Assembly (NCBI GenBank): GCA_964396595.1
Contig: CAYNFR010000019.1
Span: 1 to 64,000 of the forward strand
DNA: 64,000 bases
From: CAYNFR01 sp964396595
GTDB taxonomy: Bacteria > Bacteroidota > Bacteroidia > Chitinophagales > Saprospiraceae
Direction: 5' to 3'
The position numbers and the translations under genes are program-made. Below, piece by piece: positions 54,138-62,408 of this stretch (positions are counted from its first letter, which is position 1; each line of letters starts with the position of its first letter). The notes under the pieces are model-generated. The model had not been told where the DNA came from. It did no database searches and saw only the letters and a list, made by a program, of their open reading frames with translations.

Positions 54138-56279
54138 CTACTGCACTACCTCCTTTCCATAAAACAACAACTCGTCGACGAATAACCAGCCGGGAGTCCC
54201 TTTACCAGGATGCCAATTAGGAATGCGCGGTAGGTTTTTAGCTACAACGCGGAAATGTTTGTATGAGGATGCAAGTTCAGGTGCCAAGAGAATGGCATCC
54301 GTGTGCGTTAATCCGCCTTCATCAGGGCCTATAACCGCCAGAGACACCCGTTTTAACAGAGAATAATTCTTGCGATCATCAGATCCATATAATTCCATAG
54401 AGGTAGCAGGGAAAATATAAGCAGGTACATTCACTCCGGTGCCGACGACTAGCTTCTCAAGTGTTATAGGCGTATTAAAGCTGACATCAATTATCATCGG
54501 ATCTTCCTTGAAACCTAACCATCCTTTGGTAAAATTACTCAGATCCGCACGTTTATCATCGAACAAGGTCTCCTCCATCTCTGCACGGTATCGCACATTT
54601 GGCATATTGACTAACTTAATATTACTAGGCTTCAGCCCAGCAGAAATCAACTTATAATCTGCCACCGGGCTGCTAGCCCAGCCTTTTTTACCGGCTATAG
54701 CTCTGATGTGTAGGAAATCCGACATAGCTATCGGATCGACATACTTCTGCGAAGTGGAATCCGGAGCACTGCCATCGAGCGTATATCTTATCTCTACCCC
54801 ACTGATGACATGACTAAGCGTTATGGGCGTATTTCTGTCCACTATACCTGCCTTTACATTCAACTTTGGAATAGACAGCGGCGCGGTGTCTTCATCTTCA
54901 ATCAGGCCTGCATGGAATTGAATTTCAGGATACTCTCTACGCCAGGATTCGATCACATCATAAGATATTTCTGTATCTGAAATATATAGTTCTCTTAGAC
55001 TTTTAAAATTAGGCAGAGACTTACTTATTTGGGATGTAATCTTTGTCCCTGACAGCGATAAGTAAGTAAGATTAGGCAAAGCGGCCAGTTCATTAAAGCC
55101 CTTGTCAGTTATGTCGGTAAAATTTAAAAATAGCTTTTCTACATTTCTAAATTTGAGTAAGTCATTTACACCTCTATCGTCTATCGGCATATGTGAAAGA
55201 CTCAGTTGGACAAGCTGATTACTAAGCTTCGAAAGACCCTTCAATGAAGAAGGATCATACTGACTCGCCACAAAAAAACGCGCACTCAAGGCCGGCACAC
55301 CTGCCGCCAGAGGTCGGATCTTCACATAATCAGTGGATAATGACTTGATCAAGTCGGCAGAAACAAAAGGAAAGTCATAGCTCTTAATTGCTTGATTAGA
55401 TTGAATAACTTCTATACAGTGATCTTTCAGATCATGACCCTCAGGGAGATCCTTTACCCTCATCACATAGCCGATGTGTTCGTCTGATAGCCATGCCTCA
55501 ATGATTTCTATTTCTTGCACAGATAGCTGAGCCTGACCCTTAGGAGGCATATGCATTTTATCACCTAGAGGGCGCTTGATCACATCCCATAGCTTACTCT
55601 CTGACAAGGCGCCTAACACGATCGTTGGTCCTGATTTTCCGCCTTTGATTAGGTTCTCAGTATCTGTCATGATCAAACCACCTTTAGATTTGCCTGGTTT
55701 GTGACATGACACGCACTTTTTGTCAAATATGCTCTGGATGGCAACGTCATATATCGTAGATTCCTCTGTATAAACCCTTGTAGGCAACTCCTTGCTTGTC
55801 AGTGAAAGAAAATCCTCGCCATGCGTAATTTTTCCTCCTTCATGACCAGCCCATATCATCATAATTCCGGCTGAAAGAGACAAAACATTGGCCACAGGCC
55901 AATATTTCTTTCCGGACAATAGACTCCATAAGTACATGATAACCGCCAATACTACACCTGTATTCTTATGGCTTACCAATGAATCATATTCATATCCGGG
56001 AGACTGTGCTAGAAATAATCCTAAAATAGCCGTCAATATGGCGGCCAAACTATTAATTGACAATACCCGTTTAACCAACCTGGCATCTTGATAACGGTAA
56101 GTCCAGTATAACAGAAAGCTAAAAACATACATCCCGATCGGCAAATGCAAAACCAATAAATGAAATCTTCCCAGATATTCAAGAAATACAGGTAAGCGTA
56201 GATACGATTCAAAAAAATAGCATATAGCCAATAAAACAATCGCCGCTATGTTGAGGAGGGACAAGATATAGCGTATCAT
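54138..56279 (-). CDS. DUF2231 membrane protein fused to c-type cytochrome, LRR and beta domains
   Basis: A 713-residue multidomain protein. Four to five membrane helices (about 5-150, with the DUF2231-like FHLLVLHLPIGMYVF) are followed by a c-type heme site, CVSCH at 189-193. Leucine-rich-repeat-like segments (about 320-470: VEKLFLNFTDITDKGFNELA) follow. A chitobiase/beta-hexosaminidase C-terminal-like segment comes next (about 480-555: ITLSHVISGVEIRYTLDGSAPDS). A discoidin-like beta domain ends the protein (about 590-713). It is the third gene of a cluster with DUF1501 and DUF1553 proteins, 5 bp after the DUF1501 gene. Such sets are common in Planctomycetes and some Bacteroidota, and their substrate is unknown. 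Confidence 0.82.
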   Translation of the reverse strand: MIRYILSLLNIAAIVLLAICYFFESYLRLPVFLEYLGRFHLLVLHLPIGMYVFSFLLYWTYRYQDARLVKRVLSINSLAAILTAILGLFLAQSPGYEYDSLVSHKNTGVVLAVIMYLWSLLSGKKYWPVANVLSLSAGIMMIWAGHEGGKITHGEDFLSLTSKELPTRVYTEESTIYDVAIQSIFDKKCVSCHKPGKSKGGLIMTDTENLIKGGKSGPTIVLGALSESKLWDVIKRPLGDKMHMPPKGQAQLSVQEIEIIEAWLSDEHIGYVMRVKDLPEGHDLKDHCIEVIQSNQAIKSYDFPFVSADLIKSLSTDYVKIRPLAAGVPALSARFFVASQYDPSSLKGLSKLSNQLVQLSLSHMPIDDRGVNDLLKFRNVEKLFLNFTDITDKGFNELAALPNLTYLSLSGTKITSQISKSLPNFKSLRELYISDTEISYDVIESWRREYPEIQFHAGLIEDEDTAPLSIPKLNVKAGIVDRNTPITLSHVISGVEIRYTLDGSAPDSTSQKYVDPIAMSDFLHIRAIAGKKGWASSPVADYKLISAGLKPSNIKLVNMPNVRYRAEMEETLFDDKRADLSNFTKGWLGFKEDPMIIDVSFNTPITLEKLVVGTGVNVPAYIFPATSMELYGSDDRKNYSLLKRVSLAVIGPDEGGLTHTDAILLAPELASSYKHFRVVAKNLPRIPNWHPGKGTPGWLFVDELLFYGKEVVQ

Positions 56280-56284
56280 CCCGT

Positions 56285-57742
56285 TCAGGCTAATATCGGG
56301 TTAATTACGCTACCTGCCACATCAGTCAAGCGATATCGTCTACCAAGATGCCTGTAAATAAGTTTTTCGTGATCAAGTCCCATCAGGTGTAGGACAGTGG
56401 CATGAAAATCATTGATATGCACTGGATCTTTGACAATGTTATAGCCGAAATCATCCGTTTCTCCATAAACTATTCCCGCCTTGACGCCTCCTCCGGCCAT
56501 CCAGATAGTGTAAGCCCTAGGATGATGATCACGTCCATAATTTATCTCTGTCAGTGCACCCTGACAATAATTGGTTCGACCAAACTCCCCACCCCATATC
56601 ACGAGCGTCTCGTCCAGCAATCCGCGTTGTTTTAAATCTTTAATCAATCCTGCTGTGGCCCTATCGACATCTACTGCTTGTTGACGCATCTCATTAACCA
56701 GATTGCCATGTTGATCCCAGCCTTGGTGATATATCTGTACAAACCTCACCCCCGCCTCGGATAGCTTACGAGCGAGCAGACAATTGCTGGCATAAGTACC
56801 CGGAACAAGACAATCAGACCCGTACAACTTGATCGTAGAATCAGGTTCCTTTGACAAATCTGTAAGCTCAGGGACAGCTGTCTGCATTCGATAGGCAAGC
56901 TCGTATTGATCGATTTTGCTTTTAATTTCAGGATCTCCAATATTGTCATGGGATAGGCTGTTCAACTCAGCAAGTTTATCAAGCATTCTTCGCCGATCAG
57001 CGCGTGTCATACCCTCTTGATCACTGAGATAAAGCACCCTCTCTTCGCTATTACTGAACTGTACACCTTGGTGCTTACTTTCTAAAAATCCGTTGGTCCA
57101 TAACTTGGAATAAACACCCTGTCCATTGCCGCGACCACGAGATAATAGTACACAATAAGCAGGTAGATTCTGATTTTCTGATCCGAGACCATAGCTGAGC
57201 CATGCACCCATACTTGGCCTATTACCTTGCTGTGCGCCGGTCTGCATGAAGGTAAGTGCCGGATCATGGTTAATCGCCTCTGTATGCATAGATCTGATAA
57301 TGCACAGTTCATCTACTACCTTGGCTGTATGCGGGAATATCTCACTAATCCAGGCACCTGAATGTCCATGCTGAGCAAATTTATAATATGAACCGACCAA
57401 TGGAAATTTATCCTGATCAGCAGTCATGCCTGTCAATCGCTGATCACCTCTGATAGAAAGAGGAAGCTCTTGGCCATACATTTTGTTGAGTAGAGGTTTA
57501 TAATCAAATGTCTCCAATTGTGAAGGAGCACCATTTTGAAAAAGATAAATAACACGTTTGGCCTTCGGGGCAAAGTGCGGCAGCTGACTAATAAATTCAT
57601 CTTGGCCACCCGGTTTAAATAAATCTTTGATCAACAGAGATCCCAATGCCATCGTACCAAGTCCTACAGCGGCCTTGCCAAGAAAATATCGTCGATTTAC
57701 TTGTAATCGACTTTCGATAAATGGATCCTTGTCTTTAATCAT
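56285..57742 (-). CDS. DUF1501 protein (sulfatase-like fold, twin-arginine signal)
   Basis: A 485-residue DUF1501 family member. The N-terminus has a twin-arginine-like signal (NRRYFLGKAAVGLG, Arg17-Arg18), so it is exported folded. DUF1501 belongs to the alkaline-phosphatase/sulfatase-like superfamily; recognisable segments are LFQNGAPSQLETFDYKP, RSMHTEAINHDPA, RFVQIYHQGWDQHGN and VIWGGEFGRTNYCQG. The function is not established. It overlaps the DUF1553 gene by 4 bp (ATGA) and is translationally coupled to it. Confidence 0.92.
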   Translation of the reverse strand: MIKDKDPFIESRLQVNRRYFLGKAAVGLGTMALGSLLIKDLFKPGGQDEFISQLPHFAPKAKRVIYLFQNGAPSQLETFDYKPLLNKMYGQELPLSIRGDQRLTGMTADQDKFPLVGSYYKFAQHGHSGAWISEIFPHTAKVVDELCIIRSMHTEAINHDPALTFMQTGAQQGNRPSMGAWLSYGLGSENQNLPAYCVLLSRGRGNGQGVYSKLWTNGFLESKHQGVQFSNSEERVLYLSDQEGMTRADRRRMLDKLAELNSLSHDNIGDPEIKSKIDQYELAYRMQTAVPELTDLSKEPDSTIKLYGSDCLVPGTYASNCLLARKLSEAGVRFVQIYHQGWDQHGNLVNEMRQQAVDVDRATAGLIKDLKQRGLLDETLVIWGGEFGRTNYCQGALTEINYGRDHHPRAYTIWMAGGGVKAGIVYGETDDFGYNIVKDPVHINDFHATVLHLMGLDHEKLIYRHLGRRYRLTDVAGSVINPILA

Positions 57743-60018
57743 CGCATGGAGCTTTCTTCTAGGTTATAGATTAAGTGGATAGTCTGCATTAAAGCCGCCG
57801 TTTCAATGACATCCGCGTCTGATCGGGCTATCTCTCCTACATTGAGCAGTTTGGAAGCGGTGTCCACTGATAATTCGCGCGCGGTATCATCGTGATATGC
57901 CATAATTGCTTTTAACTCCTTCTGAGAAGGCTCTCGGCAGACAATCGTTTTAAATGCTTTGTGAATACGATCTTTTCCCGATATCGTATGCTTGATCAAT
58001 CGCTGCGCAAAAAATCTAGATGCCTCCAATATCTGAGGATCATTCATCATCACTAAGGCTTGCAGTGGTGTGCTGGTGGTGGAGCGTTTTACCTCACACT
58101 GATCCCGATTGCTCGCATCGAATATCAACATGCTCGGAGGTGGTACCGTACGTTTTATAAAATGATATAATCCACGGCGGTATAGATTATCCCCCTTATC
58201 TTGGATGTACTCCGCTAGTTGTCCCCTGCCGGAGGTCGCAGACTCCCATAAACCATCCGGCTGATAGGGTTTTACGCTCGCCCCCCCTATGACCGGATTC
58301 AGCAGCCCACTTGTCGACAATACGTGATCTTTTATCAGCTCTGCAGACAGTCGTATTCGAGGACCGCGAGCTAAGTAAGTGTTTTCCGGATCTTTAGCAT
58401 ATTTATCAGCTGCCACTTCTTGTGATTGGCGATATGTTGAAGACATGACTATCTGCTTAATCAATCGCTTGATGTCATAGCCATTTTCTCTAAAATCACT
58501 TGCCAGCCAATCTAATAATTCCGGATTAGTAGGCACATCTCCTTGCAAGCCAAAATCACCTACTGTAGCCACAATACCCTGACCAAAAAACTCTTGCCAA
58601 ACAAGGTTTACAAACACACGTGCAGTGAGCGGATTATCTTCATCAAACATCCATTGCGCGAGACCTAATCTATTAGAAGGATACTTGAGCGTGTCAAAGG
58701 GTAATATTGCCCTAGGCATAGCCATGGATACAGGCTGAGTGGGTTTGTCATACTCTCCTCTTGCTAGTACATACGTCTGTCGTAGTAATGGACTGTCCTG
58801 CATAATCATCACACGAACATCGCCCGTATCTAGTTTACTTATAAAGTTCAAGATTGAATTACGATCTTCCTGCGTAATTGACATATAAGGCGGATCCGCC
58901 AATGAGAACAAACTGATATCACCTACCAGTCCCTTTTCTGGTACTTGATTAAAAAAGGCAAAGCTGCTAAAATACTCTTCTTGCGAAATAGGGTCATACT
59001 TATGATCATGACACTTCGCACATTCAAATGTCATCGCCAATAAGCTTTTCCCAAATGTGTTGGTGCGATCTGTAACATACTCTATGCGGTACTCTTCATC
59101 AATAACGCCACCTTCTTGTGTAATTTTGTGATTTCGATTAAAGCCGGTAGCAAGCAGCGTCTCTTTGGTAGGTTCAGGTATTAAATCACCCGCCATTTGC
59201 CAAGTTATAAACTGATCATAAGGATAGTTTTCGTTAAAAGCATGTATTACCCAATCTCGCCAAGGCCACATCGTTCTTAATCCGTCATCTTGATACCCAT
59301 GGCTATCCGCATACCGTGCTATATCCATCCACATGATAGCCATACGTTCTCCATAGTGTTCACTTGACAAAGCCTTATCGACCAATCGTTCGTATACTTC
59401 GTCCGGATTTCCATCATTTGTCATGATATCTTGCTCCTCAGCATTGGGCGGCAGCCCTGTGATATCATGCATCATACGCCGCAGCAAGAAGTGGCTCTTT
59501 TCATCCACGTTGGGCTTAAAGCCCTGACCAGTCATCCTTTCTAATACGAAATAATCAATCTCATTGCGCGGCCATCGTGACTTAAGCCGGGGTAGATCAG
59601 GTTTAGTTATGGGCATAAATGCCCAATGTTTCTGATAAAGGGCACCTTGGTTAATCCATTGTTTTATGAGCTCTTTTTCCTCGGTTGTCAGTTGGAGATT
59701 AGACTCAGGGGGAGGCATCATATAAGAAGGATCCGTAGAAATAATTCTTTTATAGACTTCCGAATTGTGCACATCTCCAGGGATAATGCCGAAGCCATCC
59801 ATCATAGTCAACTTCGCCAATGCTCCTTGCTCCGTATCAAGTCTAAAATCCGCTTGTCTTTGGGCAGCATCCGGACCGTGACAAGCAAAACATTTATCAG
59901 ATAGAATAGGGCGTATATGATTGTTAAAGCTGATATCAGACTTAGTTGTACGCTCTCCACATGCAGCTATAAACACTAACAATCCTATCAATATAAACAA
60001 AGACAGTAGATACCTCAT
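57739..60018 (-). CDS. Lipoprotein with PSCyt1-type cytochrome, DUF1549 and DUF1553 domains
   Basis: A 759-residue outer-envelope lipoprotein. The lipobox VFIAAC is in the signal, best with the ATG at 60018; an upstream start at 60033 adds five residues. A Planctomycete-type cytochrome c domain follows, with C-x-x-C-H in KCFACHGPD and ILSDK before it. DUF1549 contains a second C-A-K-C-H (ECAKCHDHKYDPISQEEYF). DUF1553 at the C-terminus has LASWM-like NPLTARVFVNLVWQEFFGQG and ASNRDQCEVKRSTTSTPLQAL. The insert domains often present between them in Planctomycetes are missing, so the protein is shorter than usual. It is the first gene of the cluster. Confidence 0.9.
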   Translation of the reverse strand: MRYLLSLFILIGLLVFIAACGERTTKSDISFNNHIRPILSDKCFACHGPDAAQRQADFRLDTEQGALAKLTMMDGFGIIPGDVHNSEVYKRIISTDPSYMMPPPESNLQLTTEEKELIKQWINQGALYQKHWAFMPITKPDLPRLKSRWPRNEIDYFVLERMTGQGFKPNVDEKSHFLLRRMMHDITGLPPNAEEQDIMTNDGNPDEVYERLVDKALSSEHYGERMAIMWMDIARYADSHGYQDDGLRTMWPWRDWVIHAFNENYPYDQFITWQMAGDLIPEPTKETLLATGFNRNHKITQEGGVIDEEYRIEYVTDRTNTFGKSLLAMTFECAKCHDHKYDPISQEEYFSSFAFFNQVPEKGLVGDISLFSLADPPYMSITQEDRNSILNFISKLDTGDVRVMIMQDSPLLRQTYVLARGEYDKPTQPVSMAMPRAILPFDTLKYPSNRLGLAQWMFDEDNPLTARVFVNLVWQEFFGQGIVATVGDFGLQGDVPTNPELLDWLASDFRENGYDIKRLIKQIVMSSTYRQSQEVAADKYAKDPENTYLARGPRIRLSAELIKDHVLSTSGLLNPVIGGASVKPYQPDGLWESATSGRGQLAEYIQDKGDNLYRRGLYHFIKRTVPPPSMLIFDASNRDQCEVKRSTTSTPLQALVMMNDPQILEASRFFAQRLIKHTISGKDRIHKAFKTIVCREPSQKELKAIMAYHDDTARELSVDTASKLLNVGEIARSDADVIETAALMQTIHLIYNLEESSMR

Positions 60019-60702
60019 ATCGGCAAGAGTCACATATTTAACCGCCCCGAAGATACATAAAATCTTATGAGTGGTAATTGGCGTATCAAATTAATATTAT
60101 ACGCTATTGGATTTATTGGTAGAAATTAACAATTGTTCATCTCCCTTGGATGACACTATTCTAATGTAAAAAATAAGCCCGCATCTATTTCTGAAGGGAT
60201 AAGGCAGAAGTGCTTCATATTGACCAAATAGCGAACTTTGTGAAAAACCTTGATCGATTGACAATTCTTGAAAATAATGTAACCACCTTGTACCCATCTC
60301 AGATCTATACATTGCCAATGTCTGAATGTCGCCAAAATTGTTAATATGAATGCAAAGCACTCTTTTCCTGACACCCATTAAACAGCTGCGCAAGCATGTG
60401 TACTAATATTCGGCTGTCCTATCAAGACGCATTTTATCCTGCGTTGTTTGTATTTGGCGTGCTACCCTGAGCTGGCGCACTGTAGCCTTTCAGACCATGA
60501 CAAAGTAAAAACTTATAAACGGAAAGGGATGATGATTATGACCTCCCTATACTGTTGAATCAAACTATATCGCGTCTGCCTGCAAGCTATTATGTCAGAT
60601 CTGTGGATCTTTCCAACATTTCCTGCTTATCAGGATAATAGCATTTCAAAAAAATCCAACTCATATTCCTGCGAAAAGTCTTGATAATATATAATCATCC
60701 AA
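60019..60702. other. Intergenic region with no supported gene
   Basis: About 680 bp between the start of the DUF1553 gene and the end of the RluA-like gene. Minus-strand open frames (60097-60393 and 60156-60374) exist, but I cannot match them to any family and they lack clear signals. No hairpin terminator or consensus promoter was convincing. Confidence 0.5.
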
Positions 60703-61437
60703 TCACTCTCGATTGAATGCGCTGATAATCATCTCATGCGAATGTAAGCCTCGAATCACACCAGAAAAATCCCGCCAAATAGAAGAATTGCCCGGCAGAC
60801 ATTGATAAAACTGCTCTTCCTTCAATACAGGATGTGCGAATATAACAGCGAAACTATGCAGCCCAATAGCCCGATCCGCTTGTGCACTGGATGCACCATA
60901 CTTAGTATCACCCAGTAATGGACAGCCCATTCTGGACATTTGAAAGCGAATCTGATGAGGACGTCCTGTGATCGGCTCTACCAAGAAAAGAGACTTATTG
61001 GCTTGAACATTAAGGAGTTTAAACCTCGTCTTTGCCTCTTTGGCACCAGGATGTGTGGGTCTTACTTTCTTGACTTGATTGAGTTTTTCATCTTTGGCGA
61101 TAAAGTCCACTAGCAATCCTTCCTCTTCGTCGGGCCTTGATGTGGAAATAGCCAAATAGTACTTTCGAATCTCTTGTTTTCGGAATAATTCATTAAGCCG
61201 TGCAGTAGCTTTTGATGTGCGTGCGAATAAACACAAACCACTTACAGATCTATCGATACGATGCACCGGTTGTAAGAAAACATCTCCCGGCTTCTTGTAT
61301 TTCTCCTTTACATAGACTTTAGCCAAGTCCAGCAAGGATACATCTCCGGTCTTATCACCTTGCACTAAGACGCCATTATCCTTATTGATAAGGAGAAGGT
61401 GATTGTCTTCATAAACGATACTGTCCTTAACCCGCAT
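60703..61437 (-). CDS. RluA-family pseudouridine synthase
   Basis: A 244-residue enzyme that isomerises uridine to pseudouridine in rRNA or tRNA. The catalytic motif HRIDRSVSGLCLFAR (Asp62) is the variant of the family R-L-D-x-x-T-S-G. RPHQIRFQMSRMG and LLGDTKYG are the other family motifs. There is no S4 domain, so it is a compact member. The ATG at 61437 is used; a TTG at 61446 would add three residues and lies within the promoter element. A consensus promoter ends 5 nt upstream. Confidence 0.92.
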   Translation of the reverse strand: MRVKDSIVYEDNHLLLINKDNGVLVQGDKTGDVSLLDLAKVYVKEKYKKPGDVFLQPVHRIDRSVSGLCLFARTSKATARLNELFRKQEIRKYYLAISTSRPDEEEGLLVDFIAKDEKLNQVKKVRPTHPGAKEAKTRFKLLNVQANKSLFLVEPITGRPHQIRFQMSRMGCPLLGDTKYGASSAQADRAIGLHSFAVIFAHPVLKEEQFYQCLPGNSSIWRDFSGVIRGLHSHEMIISAFNRE

Positions 61438-61442
61438 AGGGT

Positions 61443-61471
61443 GCAAAACTAGCTGATTTGGTCACAATCAA
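61443..61471 (-). promoter_or_regulatory. Promoter (TTG-N17-TAGTTTTGC) for the RluA-like gene
   Basis: On the minus strand TTG (61471-61469), a 17-bp spacer and TAGTTTTGC (61451-61443) make a near-perfect Bacteroidota promoter. The -7 element ends 5 nt before the ATG, so the transcript is likely leaderless or nearly so. Confidence 0.75.
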
Positions 61472-61589
61472 GCCATATCCTATCATTATGTAGTATCAAT
61501 GGATACAATTCTGGCTTCTCTGCATAAATGACAATCAACTATTTATACATCGCAAATAAAAAATATTTTTCGACGATCCATTTTTTTTG

Positions 61590-61621
61590 ATTACATATTA
61601 CTTAGAATAGTAATATGTAAT
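61590..61621. promoter_or_regulatory. Palindrome with perfect 13-bp arms next to a promoter
   Basis: ATTACATATTACT and its exact complement AGTAATATGTAAT are separated by TAGAAT. The right arm overlaps the first base of the -7 element TATATTTG. The position fits an operator for a dimeric repressor or activator; the Crp/Fnr-family gene 0.8 kb away is one candidate. Confidence 0.65.
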
Positions 61622-61628
61622 ATATTTG
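61621..61628 (+). promoter_or_regulatory. -7 element TATATTTG upstream of candidate sRNA 1
   Basis: TATATTTG fits TAnnTTTG. The -33 region falls within the palindrome and lacks a TTG, which is compatible with activator dependence. Confidence 0.55.
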
Positions 61629-61633
61629 TACTG

Positions 61634-61698
61634 TGTAAGTTTTGGTTATTTATTGTAAAATTCGTTTTGCTCGAGGCAGTCTTGTCTCGAGCTTTTTT
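61634..61698 (+). ncRNA. Candidate small RNA 1 (about 65 nt)
   Basis: The predicted start is a few bases after the -7 element at 61621-61628. The transcript would contain AGTTTTGGTTATT (61638-61650), then a strong terminator: a 10-bp stem (61669-61678 with 61683-61692, one G-T pair), loop GTCT, then six T. No ORF fits. The AGTTTTGGTT part is exactly complementary to the leader of the HTH gene at 62140-62149. Confidence 0.6.
61669..61698 (+). terminator. Intrinsic terminator of candidate sRNA 1
   Basis: GCTCGAGGCA-GTCT-TGTCTCGAGC followed by TTTTTT. It is the strongest Rho-independent terminator I saw in the window. It serves no annotated gene. Confidence 0.8.
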
Positions 61699-61910
61699 AT
61701 TTATAATAAGGTAGCGAATAAAGTTATTAGCATAAAAGAGCTACTTAGGCCATCTTGTGTCATGATTTATCGATGTTTTGCTAACAAGTGGATAAGCTTG
61801 ACTAAGTATAATCAAGCCATTACCCATGCATCTTGAAGTCGCTCGAAAATCTAGTGTTATCCATACATATTCATTTATATGATATATGGCATGATTATTG
61901 AATATGATAT

Positions 61911-61977
61911 CACGAGTTTTGGTTATTAAATGAGTAATGTCCATAAGTATAAAGATGCCTATGGACATTTTTCTTTT
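61911..61977 (+). ncRNA. Candidate small RNA 2 (about 65 nt)
   Basis: It contains GAGTTTTGGTTATT (61914-61927), sharing 13 nt with candidate sRNA 1. It ends in a 10-bp stem (61936-61945 with 61960-61969) with a 14-nt loop and a T-rich tail. The promoter is not clear. Upstream lies a direct repeat ATATGATAT (61877-61885, 61902-61910) that could be a regulator site. GAGTTTTGGTT (11 nt) is exactly complementary to 62140-62150. Confidence 0.45.
61936..61977 (+). terminator. Intrinsic terminator of candidate sRNA 2
   Basis: AATGTCCATA and TATGGACATT form a perfect 10-bp stem around a 14-nt loop, followed by TTTCTTTTC. Weaker tail than the first terminator. Confidence 0.55.
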
Positions 61978-62139
61978 CTCACCTTCTATAATTAGTGCTG
62001 TCAGAATAGCCACCTTTTAATGTCGTCTCTATTACACCCCACCCCTCCGCTGAGCTTATATGTCGCAAAGAGTCACATAATGAAAATATTTCTACACAGC
62101 AGAGCCATATATGCAGAATAATTGTATATTAGGGACATA

Positions 62140-62150
62140 AACCAAAACTC
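62140..62150 (+). promoter_or_regulatory. Candidate antisense target site in the HTH gene leader
   Basis: AACCAAAACTC, at positions -17 to -7 relative to the ATG at 62157, is the exact complement of GAGTTTTGGTT in candidate sRNA 2 and of AGTTTTGGTT in candidate sRNA 1. Pairing would cover the ribosome docking region. It could instead be a DNA-binding repeat. Confidence 0.45.
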
Positions 62151-62156
62151 AAAGAC

Positions 62157-62408
62157 ATGTACATCACATTCAATGAATTACGCCAACTGAAACATCAACT
62201 TCCGACAGGTAGTGTTGGAAGAATCGCCAAAATGCTCGATATTGACGAGCAAACAGTAAGAAACTACTTTGGTGCTAGAAAATATGAAAATGGCATAATT
62301 GTCGGCTTTCATAGAGAAGCTGGACCGGACGGCGGGATTGTTCATCTGGAAGATGAAACTATCTATAATGCTGCAATGGACATTTTAAGCGTTCAATCAG
62401 CTAACTAA
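62157..62408 (+). CDS. Small HTH-like DNA-binding protein
   Basis: An 83-residue protein. The N-terminal half looks like a helix-turn-helix (SVGRIAKMLDIDEQTVRNYFGARKY), with the second helix carrying the recognition-like TVRNYF. The C-terminal half is short strands and a helix (GIVHLEDETIYNAAMDILS). I recall similar ~80-residue proteins in Saprospiria annotated only as DNA-binding. It overlaps the convergent Crp/Fnr gene by 12 bp at the 3' end. Its leader is complementary to two upstream candidate sRNAs. Confidence 0.68.
   Translation: MYITFNELRQLKHQLPTGSVGRIAKMLDIDEQTVRNYFGARKYENGIIVGFHREAGPDGGIVHLEDETIYNAAMDILSVQSAN

Larger units (their letters stand above)
61438..62156. other. Regulatory intergenic region between RluA-like and HTH genes
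   Basis: About 720 bp with no coding frame I can support. From left to right it holds the RluA promoter (minus), a 13-bp-arm palindrome, a -7 element, candidate sRNA 1 with terminator, candidate sRNA 2 with terminator, and the HTH leader carrying the complement of the shared sRNA motif. See the separate entries. Confidence 0.7.

Noticed and set aside
60097..60393. 98-residue minus-strand open frame upstream of the DUF1553 gene
   Set aside because: No recognisable family, no promoter and no signal peptide. It might be a decayed gene fragment, but sequence alone does not support a call.
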